The notes: generated by a model from the letters alone, not told the origin. A stretch of 27,777 nt of DNA from Eutrophosalina sp902522775 (GCA_902522775.1 CABYWQ010000010.1:1-27777), one strand, 5' to 3'. Numbered from the stretch's first letter, positions 15,349 to 23,673 are shown. Numbers and translations are program-made.

Positions 15349-16731
15349 TCAAATTTTGTTACTGTAAAAATTGTAAAAATTTGAAATTGTCTCTATCCCA
15401 TTATAAAAATTAGAAACACCAAAATGTTCGTTAGGGGAGTGTATTGCATCACTATCTAAACCAAAACCCATAAGGATAGTTTTAACGCCTAATATTTTTT
15501 CAAATTGGGCAATAATTGGAATTGATCCTCCATCCTTAACCGCAAATGGTTTTTTATTAAATACTGACTCGTATGCTTGACTTGCAGCTAAATATGCGTG
15601 CGAATTAGTTGATGTTATGTAGGGTTCTCCTCCATGATGTTCATTTATTTTGATTTTCATCCCAGGTGGAGTTATGTTTTTCATGTGATCTATAAAAAGT
15701 TTACTAATCTCTTTGGAATTTTGATTACTTACCAATCTCATTGAAATTTTTGCGAAAGCTTTGCTGGGAATTACAGTCTTTGATCCTTCATCAGTATATC
15801 CACCCCAAATTCCATTGACATCTAAGCAAGGTCTTATGGATCTTCTTTCTTGGGTACTGTAAGATTCTTCACCATGAACTTCATCAATATCAATAGAATT
15901 TTTAAATTCATTGATACTAAAGGGTATAAGATCATCTTCCTTCCTTTGCTCATCTGAGTAATTGATTACCTTATCATAAAAACCAGGAATTGTAACTTTA
16001 TTATTTTCATCATGCAAAGATGAAATCATTTTAGCTAAACTATTAATGGGGTTGGCAACACTTCCTCCATAAAGCCCAGAGTGTAAATCTCTGTTTGGGC
16101 CAGTTAATTCAACTTCTAAATATGATAAACCTCTAAGTCCAGTAGTAATAGATGGGGTATTTTTATCAATCATCCCTGTATCAGAAACAAGTATAATATC
16201 ACAATCGAGTTTTTCCTTATTATTTCTAACAAATTCTTCCAAATTATCACTTCCAACTTCTTCCTCACCTTCAATCATAAACTTAATATTGCACGGAATT
16301 CCACCTGTATTTTTCAATACTTCAATTGCTTTTAAATGCATAAACATTTGACCTTTATCATCGCAGGATCCTCTGGCAAAAATTGCTCCCTCAGGGTGAA
16401 TTTGAGTTTTTTTAATTATTGGTTCAAATGGTTTGGAGTCCCAAAGATCAATTGGATCCACTGGTTGAACATCATAGTGCCCATAAACTAATACAGTTGG
16501 TAATTTTTTATCTTTTATTTTTTCTGCATAAACAATAGGATATCCTTTGGTTTCACAAATTTCACAATTTTCTAAACCCAAGTCATCAAATTGATTTTTT
16601 AAAAAAATTGCAGCTTTTCTTAGTTCTTTGTCATAGTCCTTAATAGCACTGATTGAAGGAATTCGTATTAATTCAAATAGTTCATCCAAAAACTTCTTTT
16701 TATTATTCTCTATGTATGATTTTATTTCCAC
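15349..16731 (-). CDS. M20 family dipeptidase
   Basis: The 460-aa product is a zinc metallopeptidase of the M20 carnosinase/PepV-like branch. Ligand motifs are present: GHYDVQP with H85, GSCDDKG with D124, EGEEEVGS at 155-161, VSDTGM with the next ligand Asp, and the late SPNEHF histidine. A lid/dimerisation domain lies between, beginning at the LTGPNRDLHSGLYGG segment. No signal peptide, so cytoplasmic use of imported dipeptides is likely. The gene ends exactly where the convergent hemW ends, with no spacer. Confidence 0.93.
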   Translation of the reverse strand: MEIKSYIENNKKKFLDELFELIRIPSISAIKDYDKELRKAAIFLKNQFDDLGLENCEICETKGYPIVYAEKIKDKKLPTVLVYGHYDVQPVDPIDLWDSKPFEPIIKKTQIHPEGAIFARGSCDDKGQMFMHLKAIEVLKNTGGIPCNIKFMIEGEEEVGSDNLEEFVRNNKEKLDCDIILVSDTGMIDKNTPSITTGLRGLSYLEVELTGPNRDLHSGLYGGSVANPINSLAKMISSLHDENNKVTIPGFYDKVINYSDEQRKEDDLIPFSINEFKNSIDIDEVHGEESYSTQERRSIRPCLDVNGIWGGYTDEGSKTVIPSKAFAKISMRLVSNQNSKEISKLFIDHMKNITPPGMKIKINEHHGGEPYITSTNSHAYLAASQAYESVFNKKPFAVKDGGSIPIIAQFEKILGVKTILMGFGLDSDAIHSPNEHFGVSNFYNGIETISNFYNFYSNKI

Positions 16732-16744
16732 AATTAAACCTCTA

Positions 16745-16752
16745 CAAATTTA
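16745..16752 (-). promoter_or_regulatory. Putative -7 box for the M20 dipeptidase gene
   Basis: TAAATTTG on the minus strand matches TAnnTTTG and ends 13 nt before the dipeptidase ATG. No clear -33 element. Confidence 0.42.
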
Positions 16753-16809
16753 GTTAAATTGGAATCTTATACATTAATAAAGCATCTCTTTTATTTTAAT
16801 AATCTTGCT

Positions 16810-16817
16810 TATATTTG
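16810..16817 (+). promoter_or_regulatory. Putative -7 box for tRNA-Leu
   Basis: TATATTTG, identical to the box before tRNA-Phe, ends 9 nt before the tRNA-Leu 5' end, the spacing expected if transcription starts just ahead of the tRNA. Confidence 0.58.
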
Positions 16818-16826
16818 CTTCCTTTC

Positions 16827-16908
16827 GCGGGTGTGGTGAAATTGGTAGACACGCTAGATTTAGGATCTAGTGCTTCACGGCGTGGGGGTTCGAGTCCCTT
16901 CACCCGCA
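16827..16908 (+). tRNA. tRNA-Leu (UAG)
   Basis: This 82-nt class II tRNA has acceptor GCGGGTG pairing with CACCCGC, then discriminator A. The D arm contains AAATTGGTAGACAC. The anticodon stem CTAGA/TCTAG encloses TTTAGGA with anticodon TAG. The long variable arm contains TGCTTCACGGCGT, and the T loop GTTCGAGTC. CCA is not encoded. Confidence 0.97.
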
Positions 16909-16913
16909 CTTTT

Positions 16914-16940
16914 AAAACCTCAAGCATTTTGAGGTTTTTT
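16914..16940. terminator. Intrinsic terminator after tRNA-Leu
   Basis: AAAACCTCAA (16914-16923) pairs with TTGAGGTTTT (16929-16938) around a 5-nt loop, followed by further T. It begins 5 nt after the tRNA. Read on the minus strand it has a shorter U tract and may also end the 16995-17717 gene's transcript. Confidence 0.85.
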
Positions 16941-16994
16941 ATTTTCTACCTGCCTTCTCAAACTTAAAAGACATACTTAAATTTACAAAAAGTA

Positions 16995-17717
16995 TTAATC
17001 ATTTCTTTTTACCCATATTTCGTGTAAAGGATCGCCCTTACTACTAAAACCTTTATGATTCCATTCACCATTAATTAACTCATAATCAAATTTTAATTTT
17101 ATTCCTGCTTTTGAATTATCTCTTGAAAAAAATTCAACATTTTCAGAATAAATTCCATTTTCAGTAGTGTAAGTACCACCACCAGTGCCCATGAATTGTT
17201 TTGTCGCAGTATTATAAGCTATCCATTGAAACCTTTTGCCCGATAGTAATTTCATTGTCTTTCTGGGCCCGTCAATTGATCTCATTTGTTTATTTCCATT
17301 TCTGTATCTGCCACCCATTAACCAAGCTCCTTCCAATTTTCCTGGACTACCATTATCTAATCTTGTCCATGTTCTACCCATAATTGGAACATTAATTGAA
17401 TTTTCATCAATTATAATTTTAAATGTGGTTTCAGATCCAACTCTTTCAGGATTTGCAGTGTCAAATTCAACTTTCTCCGTCAAATTTTCTCCATTTAACT
17501 CCCATGTTCCACCATTGGTATAAATAAATTCTCCAGTTTTTGCATTGAAAATACTTATGGACTGATATCCTTGAGTTGTAAATATTACTATTTGTTTTTC
17601 CAATATTCCAGAATCATTTTCCTGAACTCTTTCCCAAGCTCCAATTAAGTTTTGTGAATTTATAGAATTTATACTTACTGAAAAAAGAAGCAGGATAATT
17701 AAATAAATTTTTTTCAT
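16995..17717 (-). CDS. Secreted protein with duplicated lipocalin-like domain
   Basis: The 240-aa product has a signal peptide (MKKIYLIILLLFSVSINSINS) and two related halves of about 100 residues. Half one starts LIGAWERVQ and contains IVIFTTQGYQSISIFNAKTG, then IYTNGGTWELNGENLTEKVEF. Half two starts LEGAWLMGG and contains MKLLSGKRFQWIAYNTATKQ, then MGTGGGTYTTENGIYSENVEF. The shared GAW, GG-T-Y/W and EKVEF/ENVEF positions show an internal duplication, likely of a small beta-barrel that binds a lipid or other ligand. Its ATG overlaps the waaA stop (ATGA), so the two are translationally coupled. Function unknown; an envelope role is inferred from the coupling. Confidence 0.78.
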   Translation of the reverse strand: MKKIYLIILLLFSVSINSINSQNLIGAWERVQENDSGILEKQIVIFTTQGYQSISIFNAKTGEFIYTNGGTWELNGENLTEKVEFDTANPERVGSETTFKIIIDENSINVPIMGRTWTRLDNGSPGKLEGAWLMGGRYRNGNKQMRSIDGPRKTMKLLSGKRFQWIAYNTATKQFMGTGGGTYTTENGIYSENVEFFSRDNSKAGIKLKFDYELINGEWNHKGFSSKGDPLHEIWVKRND

Positions 17718-18937
17718 AGTGTTATTTTTTTTAAAATCTTTTTTGTAGCACCAGTTTTGCCTTTAAAATAATTAAAGGTTTCGTGACTAATTTGTGTTCT
17801 ATAATTTTTATCCTCAATTAGCTTTTTTAATTGATTATTAAATTCATTTTGATTTTTAACTGAAATTACACCACCCAATTTTACTAAGTCTATAGATTCT
17901 TTAAATTTTGTGTAATTTTTACCAATCAAAACAGGTATTTCAAATACACAGGCTTCTAATATATTGTGAAGTCCAGTGTTACCCATTCCACCACCAACAT
18001 AAGCTATTTCAGCATAACTATATAACTTTTTAAGATCACCAATTGTATTGATAATTATAATATTATTATTAAAATTACTGTTGGAGTATATAGAAACAGG
18101 GGCGGTGAAAGAATTCTTGACTCTGTTTATATTAGTTTGTGATATGTCGTGAGGTGCAATTATCCATAATAGATTGTTAAACTTATTTTCCTCAACGAAT
18201 TTAACTATAAGTTTTTCATCCTCTTGCCATGTGCTACCAAATACCACAACTCTTTTACTCTTTAAAAGTTTATCAATTTTTTCAACTTTATTATTTAGTG
18301 TTAATTGATATTTTACTCTATCAAACTTTAAACTTCCTGAAACCTCAACATTTCTTATATTATTTTTTTCTAAAACATCTAGTGAGTTTATGTCTTGAAC
18401 AAAAATTTTATCAAATTTTTTTAATTTATTTTTTATGAAGTCATTAAAAATTGAAAAATACCAATCGCCTTTTTTAAAACTACCTTCAACTAAATATATT
18501 TTAGATCTACTTCGAATTATTTCTGCAATATAATTTGGCCATATTTCTGATTTAATAAAAATTGAAAAACAAGGATTTATCAACTTAATAAAATTTCGAC
18601 TATTAGACTTAGTATCAATAGGTAAATAGAATGTATAATCTATTTCATTAATCCTTTCTTTCAACTTAAAACCGGATTCAGAAAAAAAAGTTAAAATTAT
18701 TTTATAATCATACTTTTTCTTTAAATTAATAATTAATGGAACTGCAAGTTCGTATTCACCAAGAGAGGCTGCATGAATCCAAATATGTTGATCTTTTGAA
18801 TTAATTTGATTAGAAATCTTAGTGAAAATATTTTTTCTATTTTCAAAAAATCTTTTATTTTTTTTATTAAAAACAGCAACTATTTGAAGAAATAATACAG
18901 TTACATTTATCAATAATCCGTATAATAAATTCATCAT
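17714..18937 (-). CDS. waaA: 3-deoxy-D-manno-octulosonic acid (Kdo) transferase
   Basis: The 407-aa product transfers Kdo from CMP-Kdo to lipid A precursor on the inner face of the cytoplasmic membrane. The pattern is a single N-terminal membrane anchor (LLYGLLINVTVLFLQIVAVF), then the HAASLGEYELAVPLI motif holding the catalytic Glu. Further on come IKSEIWPNYI, VFGSTWQEDE, the IIAPHD strand, and AYVGGGMGNTGLHNILEACV near the C-terminus. An ATG-ATG pair at 18937/18934 begins the anchor; a longer open frame reaches 19114 but would cross the divergent DegT gene and its promoter. With lptC and the aminotransferase nearby, the window holds several steps of LPS biogenesis. Confidence 0.93.
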   Translation of the reverse strand: MMNLLYGLLINVTVLFLQIVAVFNKKNKRFFENRKNIFTKISNQINSKDQHIWIHAASLGEYELAVPLIINLKKKYDYKIILTFFSESGFKLKERINEIDYTFYLPIDTKSNSRNFIKLINPCFSIFIKSEIWPNYIAEIIRSRSKIYLVEGSFKKGDWYFSIFNDFIKNKLKKFDKIFVQDINSLDVLEKNNIRNVEVSGSLKFDRVKYQLTLNNKVEKIDKLLKSKRVVVFGSTWQEDEKLIVKFVEENKFNNLLWIIAPHDISQTNINRVKNSFTAPVSIYSNSNFNNNIIIINTIGDLKKLYSYAEIAYVGGGMGNTGLHNILEACVFEIPVLIGKNYTKFKESIDLVKLGGVISVKNQNEFNNQLKKLIEDKNYRTQISHETFNYFKGKTGATKKILKKITL

Positions 18938-18963
18938 TACTAAAGTAATACATTTAGAAATAG

Positions 18964-18971
18964 TAATTTTG
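18964..18971 (+). promoter_or_regulatory. Putative -7 box for the DegT aminotransferase gene
   Basis: TAATTTTG matches TAnnTTTG and ends 14 nt before the ATG at 18986, inside a 48-nt divergent spacer with waaA. Confidence 0.48.
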
Positions 18972-18985
18972 CTTAAATTTTTTTT

Positions 18986-20137
18986 ATGAAAAAAATTCAG
19001 ATGGTTGATCTTCAAAGTCAGTATGACAGAATTAAGGATGAGATCAATAAATCCGTTATTGGTGTGATGCAAGATGCAACATTCATTAATGGACCAACTG
19101 TAAAAAGTTTTCAAAATAACCTTGAAGCCTATCTAAATGTAAAACATGTTATTCCATGTGCAAATGGTACAGATGCATTACAAATAGCAATGATGGCTTT
19201 AGATCTAAAACCAGGAGATGAAGTTATAACAACTAATTTTACTTTCGCAGCAACAGTTGAAGTTATTGCATTACTAAATTTGAAGCCAGTATTAGTGGAT
19301 GTAGATTTAAATACATTTAATATTGACGTTGATAAATTGGAAAAAGTAATTACCTCAAAAACAAAAGCTATTGTCCCAGTTCACTTATTTGGACAGTCTG
19401 CTAACATGGAAAAAATAATGTTAATTGCTAAAGAATTTAACCTCTTTGTAATTGAAGATAATGCACAGGCTATTGGTGCTGCATATCAATTTAAATCTGG
19501 ATTAAAATTAAAAACTGGAACAATAGGCGACATTGGAACTACTTCTTTCTTCCCATCTAAAAATTTAGGTTGCTTTGGAGATGGAGGAGCATTATTTACT
19601 AATAGTGATGGCTTGGCAAAAAAAATTAGAGGAATTGTTAATCATGGAATGTATGAAAGATACCATCATGATGTTGTTGGTGTTAATTCAAGATTGGATT
19701 CAGTCCAAGCTGCAGTTTTAAATACTAAACTTCCTCATTTAAATTCGTATAATAAATCTCGTCAGAGTTCAGCCAGAAAATATACTGAAGCATTAAAAAG
19801 TTGTAATGAGATCAAAACTCCAACTTTTTCTAATGGTTGTAAAGTAATCTGTCAAAACTGTCATTGTCACGTTTTTCATCAATATACTATAAGAATTCTT
19901 TCAGGAAGAAGGAATAAGCTTGCAAATTTTTTATCTGATCTAAAAATTCCGTTTGGAATATATTACCCTATCCCTTTGCACAAACAAAATGCTTACAAAA
20001 ACAAGAATTATAAGGATCAAGATTTTAAAAATACTAACACTTTGTGTGATGAAGTTATCTCTTTACCAATGCACTCAGAGTTAACTGATGACCAAATTGA
20101 TTATATTTCTAGTAAAATCAATAAATTTTTAACTTAA
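18986..20137 (+). CDS. DegT/DnrJ/EryC1/StrS family PLP aminotransferase
   Basis: The 383-aa product is a sugar-type aminotransferase using pyridoxal phosphate. Visible are the N-terminal MVDLQSQY, CANGTDALQIAMMAL for phosphate binding (residues 58-73), TFAATVEVI, D158 in IEDNAQAIGA, and the Schiff-base lysine K192 in SFFPSKNLGCFGDGG. The usual N-HG-M/ER and NSRLDSVQAA segments follow. Odd is a cysteine cluster at residues 285-294 (CxxxCxxCxC) next to the HVFHQYTIR strand, which could bind a metal. Such enzymes make amino sugars for LPS or capsule; the divergent waaA supports that. It overlaps fabD by 9 nt at its 3' end. Confidence 0.92.
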   Translation: MKKIQMVDLQSQYDRIKDEINKSVIGVMQDATFINGPTVKSFQNNLEAYLNVKHVIPCANGTDALQIAMMALDLKPGDEVITTNFTFAATVEVIALLNLKPVLVDVDLNTFNIDVDKLEKVITSKTKAIVPVHLFGQSANMEKIMLIAKEFNLFVIEDNAQAIGAAYQFKSGLKLKTGTIGDIGTTSFFPSKNLGCFGDGGALFTNSDGLAKKIRGIVNHGMYERYHHDVVGVNSRLDSVQAAVLNTKLPHLNSYNKSRQSSARKYTEALKSCNEIKTPTFSNGCKVICQNCHCHVFHQYTIRILSGRRNKLANFLSDLKIPFGIYYPIPLHKQNAYKNKNYKDQDFKNTNTLCDEVISLPMHSELTDDQIDYISSKINKFLT

Positions 20138-21010
20138 GGCAGATTCTGTAGAAGCTTCTCTATTAATTTTTCTGATCAAACCTTGTAATACTTTTCCTGG
20201 GCCTACCTCAACAAAATTTAACACCCCATCATTAATCATGTTATCAATAGATTGAGTCCAAAGAACAGGGCTTGTTAATTGATTATTTAAGTTCTCCTTA
20301 ATTTCATCTAAATTGGTAGTTTTTATAGAAGTAAAATTTTGGTAGATAGGGCAAGATGGCTGGTTAAATTCTGTATTGTCAATTGCTTTTTTAAGCTCAG
20401 ATTTTGCTTCATTCATTAAGGATGAATGAAATGCTCCACTAACAGGCAATATTAAACTCCTTTTGGCACCAATTTCATTAAATTTTTCACAAATTTTTTC
20501 AATAGCATTAACTTCGCCTGATACAACAACTTGCCCAGGACAATTAAAGTTTGCAGCTATTACGTTTCCATCGAAATTCTCACAGGTTTCTTTTACTAAT
20601 TTATCATCTAAACCTAAAATTGCTGCCATTGTTCCTTTGCTATTTTCACAAGATTTCTGCATAGCATTAGCTCTAAGAAAAACTAACTTTAATCCATCTT
20701 CAAATGAAATTGTTTTATTTGCTACTAGGGCACTAAATTCACCTAATGAATGACCTGCGACAGCATTTGGAGATTGATTTTCCTCTAGCAAAATTAACTC
20801 TGCTATTGAATGTAAAAAAATTGCAGGTTGTGTTACCTTTGTTTGTTTTAGTTCATCACTACTACCTTCAAACATTATTTTTGAAAGTTTAAATCCTAAA
20901 ATTTCATCGGCAATATTAAAAAGCGATTTAACTTTATCACTCGATTTATATAACTCATGTCCCATTCCTTGGAACTGAGATCCTTGACCTGGAAAAACAA
21001 AAGCTTTCAT
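20129..21010 (-). CDS. fabD: Malonyl-CoA:acyl carrier protein transacylase
   Basis: The 293-aa product loads malonate onto ACP for fatty acid synthesis. Motifs: MKAFVFPGQGSQFQGMG at the N-terminus, nucleophile S88 in AGHSLGEFSAL, the FLRANAMQKSC arginine segment, H195 in GAFHSSLM, and EVGPGKVLQGLI near the end. The ATG at 21010 puts the family's usual first residues at the N-terminus; a longer frame to 21115 would overlap the DHFR gene and is rejected. It starts 4 nt after the folA stop, so the two are likely co-transcribed. The 3' end overlaps the convergent DegT gene by 9 nt. Confidence 0.96.
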   Translation of the reverse strand: MKAFVFPGQGSQFQGMGHELYKSSDKVKSLFNIADEILGFKLSKIMFEGSSDELKQTKVTQPAIFLHSIAELILLEENQSPNAVAGHSLGEFSALVANKTISFEDGLKLVFLRANAMQKSCENSKGTMAAILGLDDKLVKETCENFDGNVIAANFNCPGQVVVSGEVNAIEKICEKFNEIGAKRSLILPVSGAFHSSLMNEAKSELKKAIDNTEFNQPSCPIYQNFTSIKTTNLDEIKENLNNQLTSPVLWTQSIDNMINDGVLNFVEVGPGKVLQGLIRKINREASTESALS

Positions 21011-21014
21011 ATAA

Positions 21015-21902
21015 TTATTGTTTTTTATCGTATCTAATAAAAGTAAAATCGTAGTTGTGTTTAGAATCTTTTTTTCTTTCATCTCTTTTAACTTCAACCC
21101 ATTGATTAAAGTCAATTATAGGGAAAAACGTATCTCCTTCAAATTTTGAATGAACTCTTGTTAACTCAATTCTGTCTGCTATCTCCATAGCTAGATTATA
21201 AATCTCTCCGCCTCCAATAATGAAAGGCTGAGAATCATTTTTTGAAACTTCTAATGCTTCATTTAATGAAGAAACTACAATTATATTTTCACCAACATAA
21301 TTTTTATTCCTAGTGATAACTACGTTAGTTCTATTAGGAAGAGCCTTTGGCATAGATTCAAAAGTTTTTCTTCCCATAATCACATGGTGGTCTTTGGTTA
21401 AGTTTTTAAAATTTTTTAAATCATCACTTAAATGCCAGATAAGTTTATTATCATTTCCAATAACATTATTTTCATCAGCCGCAGCTATAATTGTTATTAA
21501 GCTTGACTTATTGTAAAAAGTTTCAGAACTAGCAATAATTTTGGCTTCGTTGGCAATGTCATTTTTAAGTTTTTCAATTTTATGTTTTTGCAATTCCATT
21601 AATAATCTTGTCTGTTTTTTTACCCACATGTCTCCCAAAAATTTATTTGAAACAAAAACATTGAAAGTGTGAAATAAAAATAAAAATATCCAGATTAGAA
21701 AAACCCAAACGGACCAAGAATACTCAGAAATATTAAGATCGCTACCTATATTTAAAATAAAATCAAGAACAAATAAAAAAGCTGAAACGAATAAAAAAAA
21801 TATAAAATGGTAGTATAGTATTTTCTTTTGACGAATTCTTTTTTGAGCATTTTCAAGAAACTCGATTTGTTCTTGATCGATTTTGGAATTACTTTTACTC
21901 AT
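21015..21902 (-). CDS. folA: Dihydrofolate reductase fused to an N-terminal 2TM membrane domain
   Basis: The 295-aa product joins two parts in one frame. Residues 10-115 match the 2TM domain (PF13239): FLENAQKRIRQKKILYYHF, two membrane helices at about 29-50 and 62-84, then NVFVSNKFLGDMWVKKQ and a charged coiled helix. Residues 135-292 form a complete DHFR: LITIIAAADENNVIG, LIWHLSDDLKNFK with the catalytic acid at D161, HHVIMGRKTFESMP, NVVITRN, FIIGGGEIYNLA, and a closing HNYDFTFIRY. DHFR makes tetrahydrofolate from dihydrofolate with NADPH. No ATG, GTG or TTG begins the DHFR part at the usual site, where the codons are TTA-ATA, so the fusion looks genuine. The enzyme would be tethered to the cytoplasmic face of the membrane. 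Confidence 0.9.
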   Translation of the reverse strand: MSKSNSKIDQEQIEFLENAQKRIRQKKILYYHFIFFLFVSAFLFVLDFILNIGSDLNISEYSWSVWVFLIWIFLFLFHTFNVFVSNKFLGDMWVKKQTRLLMELQKHKIEKLKNDIANEAKIIASSETFYNKSSLITIIAAADENNVIGNDNKLIWHLSDDLKNFKNLTKDHHVIMGRKTFESMPKALPNRTNVVITRNKNYVGENIIVVSSLNEALEVSKNDSQPFIIGGGEIYNLAMEIADRIELTRVHSKFEGDTFFPIIDFNQWVEVKRDERKKDSKHNYDFTFIRYDKKQ

Positions 21903-21947
21903 CTAACTGCTAAATTATAATAATATATTATTAAATTTTATTTATAA

Positions 21948-23024
21948 ATGAGATTTATAAAAGATAAAAATCAAATCTATTTTGATAACGCAAAGATGGG
22001 CCCAATATATAAGGAACTTCATGATTGGAAAATTTCATACGAAAAAGAGCTTTATGAGAAAAAGAGTAGTCTTAGAAAAGGACATCAAGTCTTTTTTATG
22101 GAATTAAAAAATTTAATAAAAAGATTCTTTAGCTCTAAAAAATCTGATGTAATGTTATCAAATAGTTTTACATCTGCCTTTCAAAAAATTTTAATAAATC
22201 TTAAAAGTGATTTAGAATTTCTTTGCGTTAAAAATGACTATCCATCTATTTCGGAGTCAATTAAAAATTTAAATTTTAAGTTAGTTGAGTTAGAATATTC
22301 GAATGATATTGAAAATGAAATTAAAATTGGATTATATAAACATAAGTCAAATGTTTTAGTAATATCCATTGTTCAATATATTGATGGGTTAAAATTGAAT
22401 TTAGATTTTATAAAAGAATTAAAAATTAAAAATAAAAATCTTTTAATCATAGGAGATGGAACTCAATATTGCGGTACGGAAAAATTTAATTTTGATCAAT
22501 CTGGGTTTGATATTATTATTTCAAGTGGATACAAGTGGCTACATGCAGGTTATGGGAATGCAATAGTGATAATTAAAAATACTTTTTTTAAAAGTAAATT
22601 TTTAAAAAACGATAAGTCAATTTTACAAAAAACTTTTGAAGCTGGACACTTAGATTTATATTCATTTGGAAGTTTAAAATTCTCATTATCTCTAATGGAA
22701 AAAGAAATAAATTTAATTTCAACGAAAATTAAATTTCTTACCAAAAAGATGATTAAAGGTCTAAAAGAAAGAAAATTATTAAGTAATGTAAAAAATGACA
22801 GATCGATTCATTCTTCGATCTTCAATATTAGTGATGAAGATGGTAAATTACATTCATTTCTTTCAAAAAATAATTTCATAGTATCTAGCAGAGGTAAAGG
22901 CTGTAGAGTAAGCCTAGCATATTATAATACAGAACAAGAAATTAAACTTTTTTTAAAGATGTTAGATAAATTCTATCATTCCACTTTGAACATTGAAACA
23001 CCAGAATCAGAGTTACTTCCTTGA
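21948..23024 (+). CDS. Aminotransferase class V-fold PLP-dependent enzyme
   Basis: The 358-aa product has the class V/NifS-like fold. The start IYFDNAKMGP is a diverged version of the family's YFDNAATSP. D170 and Q173 sit in LIIGDGTQYCGTEKF, and the Schiff-base lysine K196 in SSGYKWLHAGYG. The late RVSLAYYNTEQEI corresponds to the arginine segment that anchors the substrate carboxylate. The active-site cysteine loop of cysteine desulfurases is absent, so desulfurase activity is unlikely. Its last 16 codons run 49 nt into the opposite-strand lipoprotein gene, so the tail HSTLNIETPESELLP may be an extension gained by loss of an earlier stop. Substrate unknown; it is divergent from folA with a 45-nt spacer. 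Confidence 0.85.
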   Translation: MRFIKDKNQIYFDNAKMGPIYKELHDWKISYEKELYEKKSSLRKGHQVFFMELKNLIKRFFSSKKSDVMLSNSFTSAFQKILINLKSDLEFLCVKNDYPSISESIKNLNFKLVELEYSNDIENEIKIGLYKHKSNVLVISIVQYIDGLKLNLDFIKELKIKNKNLLIIGDGTQYCGTEKFNFDQSGFDIIISSGYKWLHAGYGNAIVIIKNTFFKSKFLKNDKSILQKTFEAGHLDLYSFGSLKFSLSLMEKEINLISTKIKFLTKKMIKGLKERKLLSNVKNDRSIHSSIFNISDEDGKLHSFLSKNNFIVSSRGKGCRVSLAYYNTEQEIKLFLKMLDKFYHSTLNIETPESELLP

Positions 23025-23668
23025 TTGTCTTTTGTAATTATTTTCCAATAATATGTTCCGCTTTCAGAAACAGTATGGTTGAAAGTTAAAGAAGTGTGAT
23101 CTGATTTAATAACAGATGTTGGAGGATTAGATGTGCCAAAGTATACATCATAAGTTAAATTATCACTTGTATTTGCGTCAGACCCGGACCATTCAAGTGT
23201 AATACTTCCTGAACTAACAGTAGCTTCGGATTTTGGACTTATTAAATCTGCAGGAAATGGAGCATAATTGGAAGTTTGTTCACCTTTTAAATAAAATTTC
23301 CAAGTCTCGCTTGTTACAGTTTCACTACTATCACTATTGCTAGAAATAACATACCACGAATAAGGCTGACCAATTTGTAGTTTAATAGTTGCCATCGTTG
23401 AGGTTGTATTTAAGTTAGCACTTTCTGCATTAGTCAATAAGTTTTTTACTACAAGATTATAGCTATCTGTATTTTCAGATTCATTCCAAGAAAATTCAAC
23501 ATCTTCTCCGTCTAAACATTCAGTTCCATTTGCAGGTGTCGTTAACGTAGCCTTAGCAGGTGGATCTGGGGGTGGAGGTGGAGGTGGTGTGTCACCAACA
23601 CCTTCATATCTATCTCCACTACAGGATATTAATAAAATTAAAATTGGTAAGAGTAATAATTTTTTCAT
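22976..23668 (-). CDS. FN3-repeat lipoprotein with polyproline linker
   Basis: The 230-aa product has a lipoprotein signal (MKKLLLLPILILLISC, C16), an acidic lead SGDRYEG, a proline run (seven Pro, Asp, two Pro at about 28-37) and two FN3-like domains. The first runs from about residue 40 to 128 (FSWNESENTDSYNLVV, then PYSWYVISSNSD). The second runs from about 135 to 230 (ITLEWSGSDANTSDNLTYDV, then GTYYWKIITKDNQG). It starts 5 nt after the large type IX-secreted protein's stop and is surely in the same operon. A surface-exposed partner or anchor for that protein is possible. The C-terminal 49 nt overlap the convergent aminotransferase gene. Confidence 0.84.
   Translation of the reverse strand: MKKLLLLPILILLISCSGDRYEGVGDTPPPPPPPDPPAKATLTTPANGTECLDGEDVEFSWNESENTDSYNLVVKNLLTNAESANLNTTSTMATIKLQIGQPYSWYVISSNSDSSETVTSETWKFYLKGEQTSNYAPFPADLISPKSEATVSSGSITLEWSGSDANTSDNLTYDVYFGTSNPPTSVIKSDHTSLTFNHTVSESGTYYWKIITKDNQGSNSDSGVSMFKVE
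23568..23589. repeat. Short GGTGGA-type simple repeat
   Basis: A G-rich run (GGTGGA units) inside the lipoprotein gene; on the coding strand it reads CCA/CCT codons for the polyproline linker. Such runs can vary in length between strains. Confidence 0.6.
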
Positions 23669-23673
23669 AAAAT

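Noticed and set aside
18938..19114. N-terminal extension of waaA
   Set aside because: It would overlap the divergent DegT gene and its -7 box; family members begin at the membrane anchor.
21011..21115. N-terminal extension of fabD
   Set aside because: It overlaps the end of the DHFR gene; FabD proteins begin at the FVFPGQGSQ segment.
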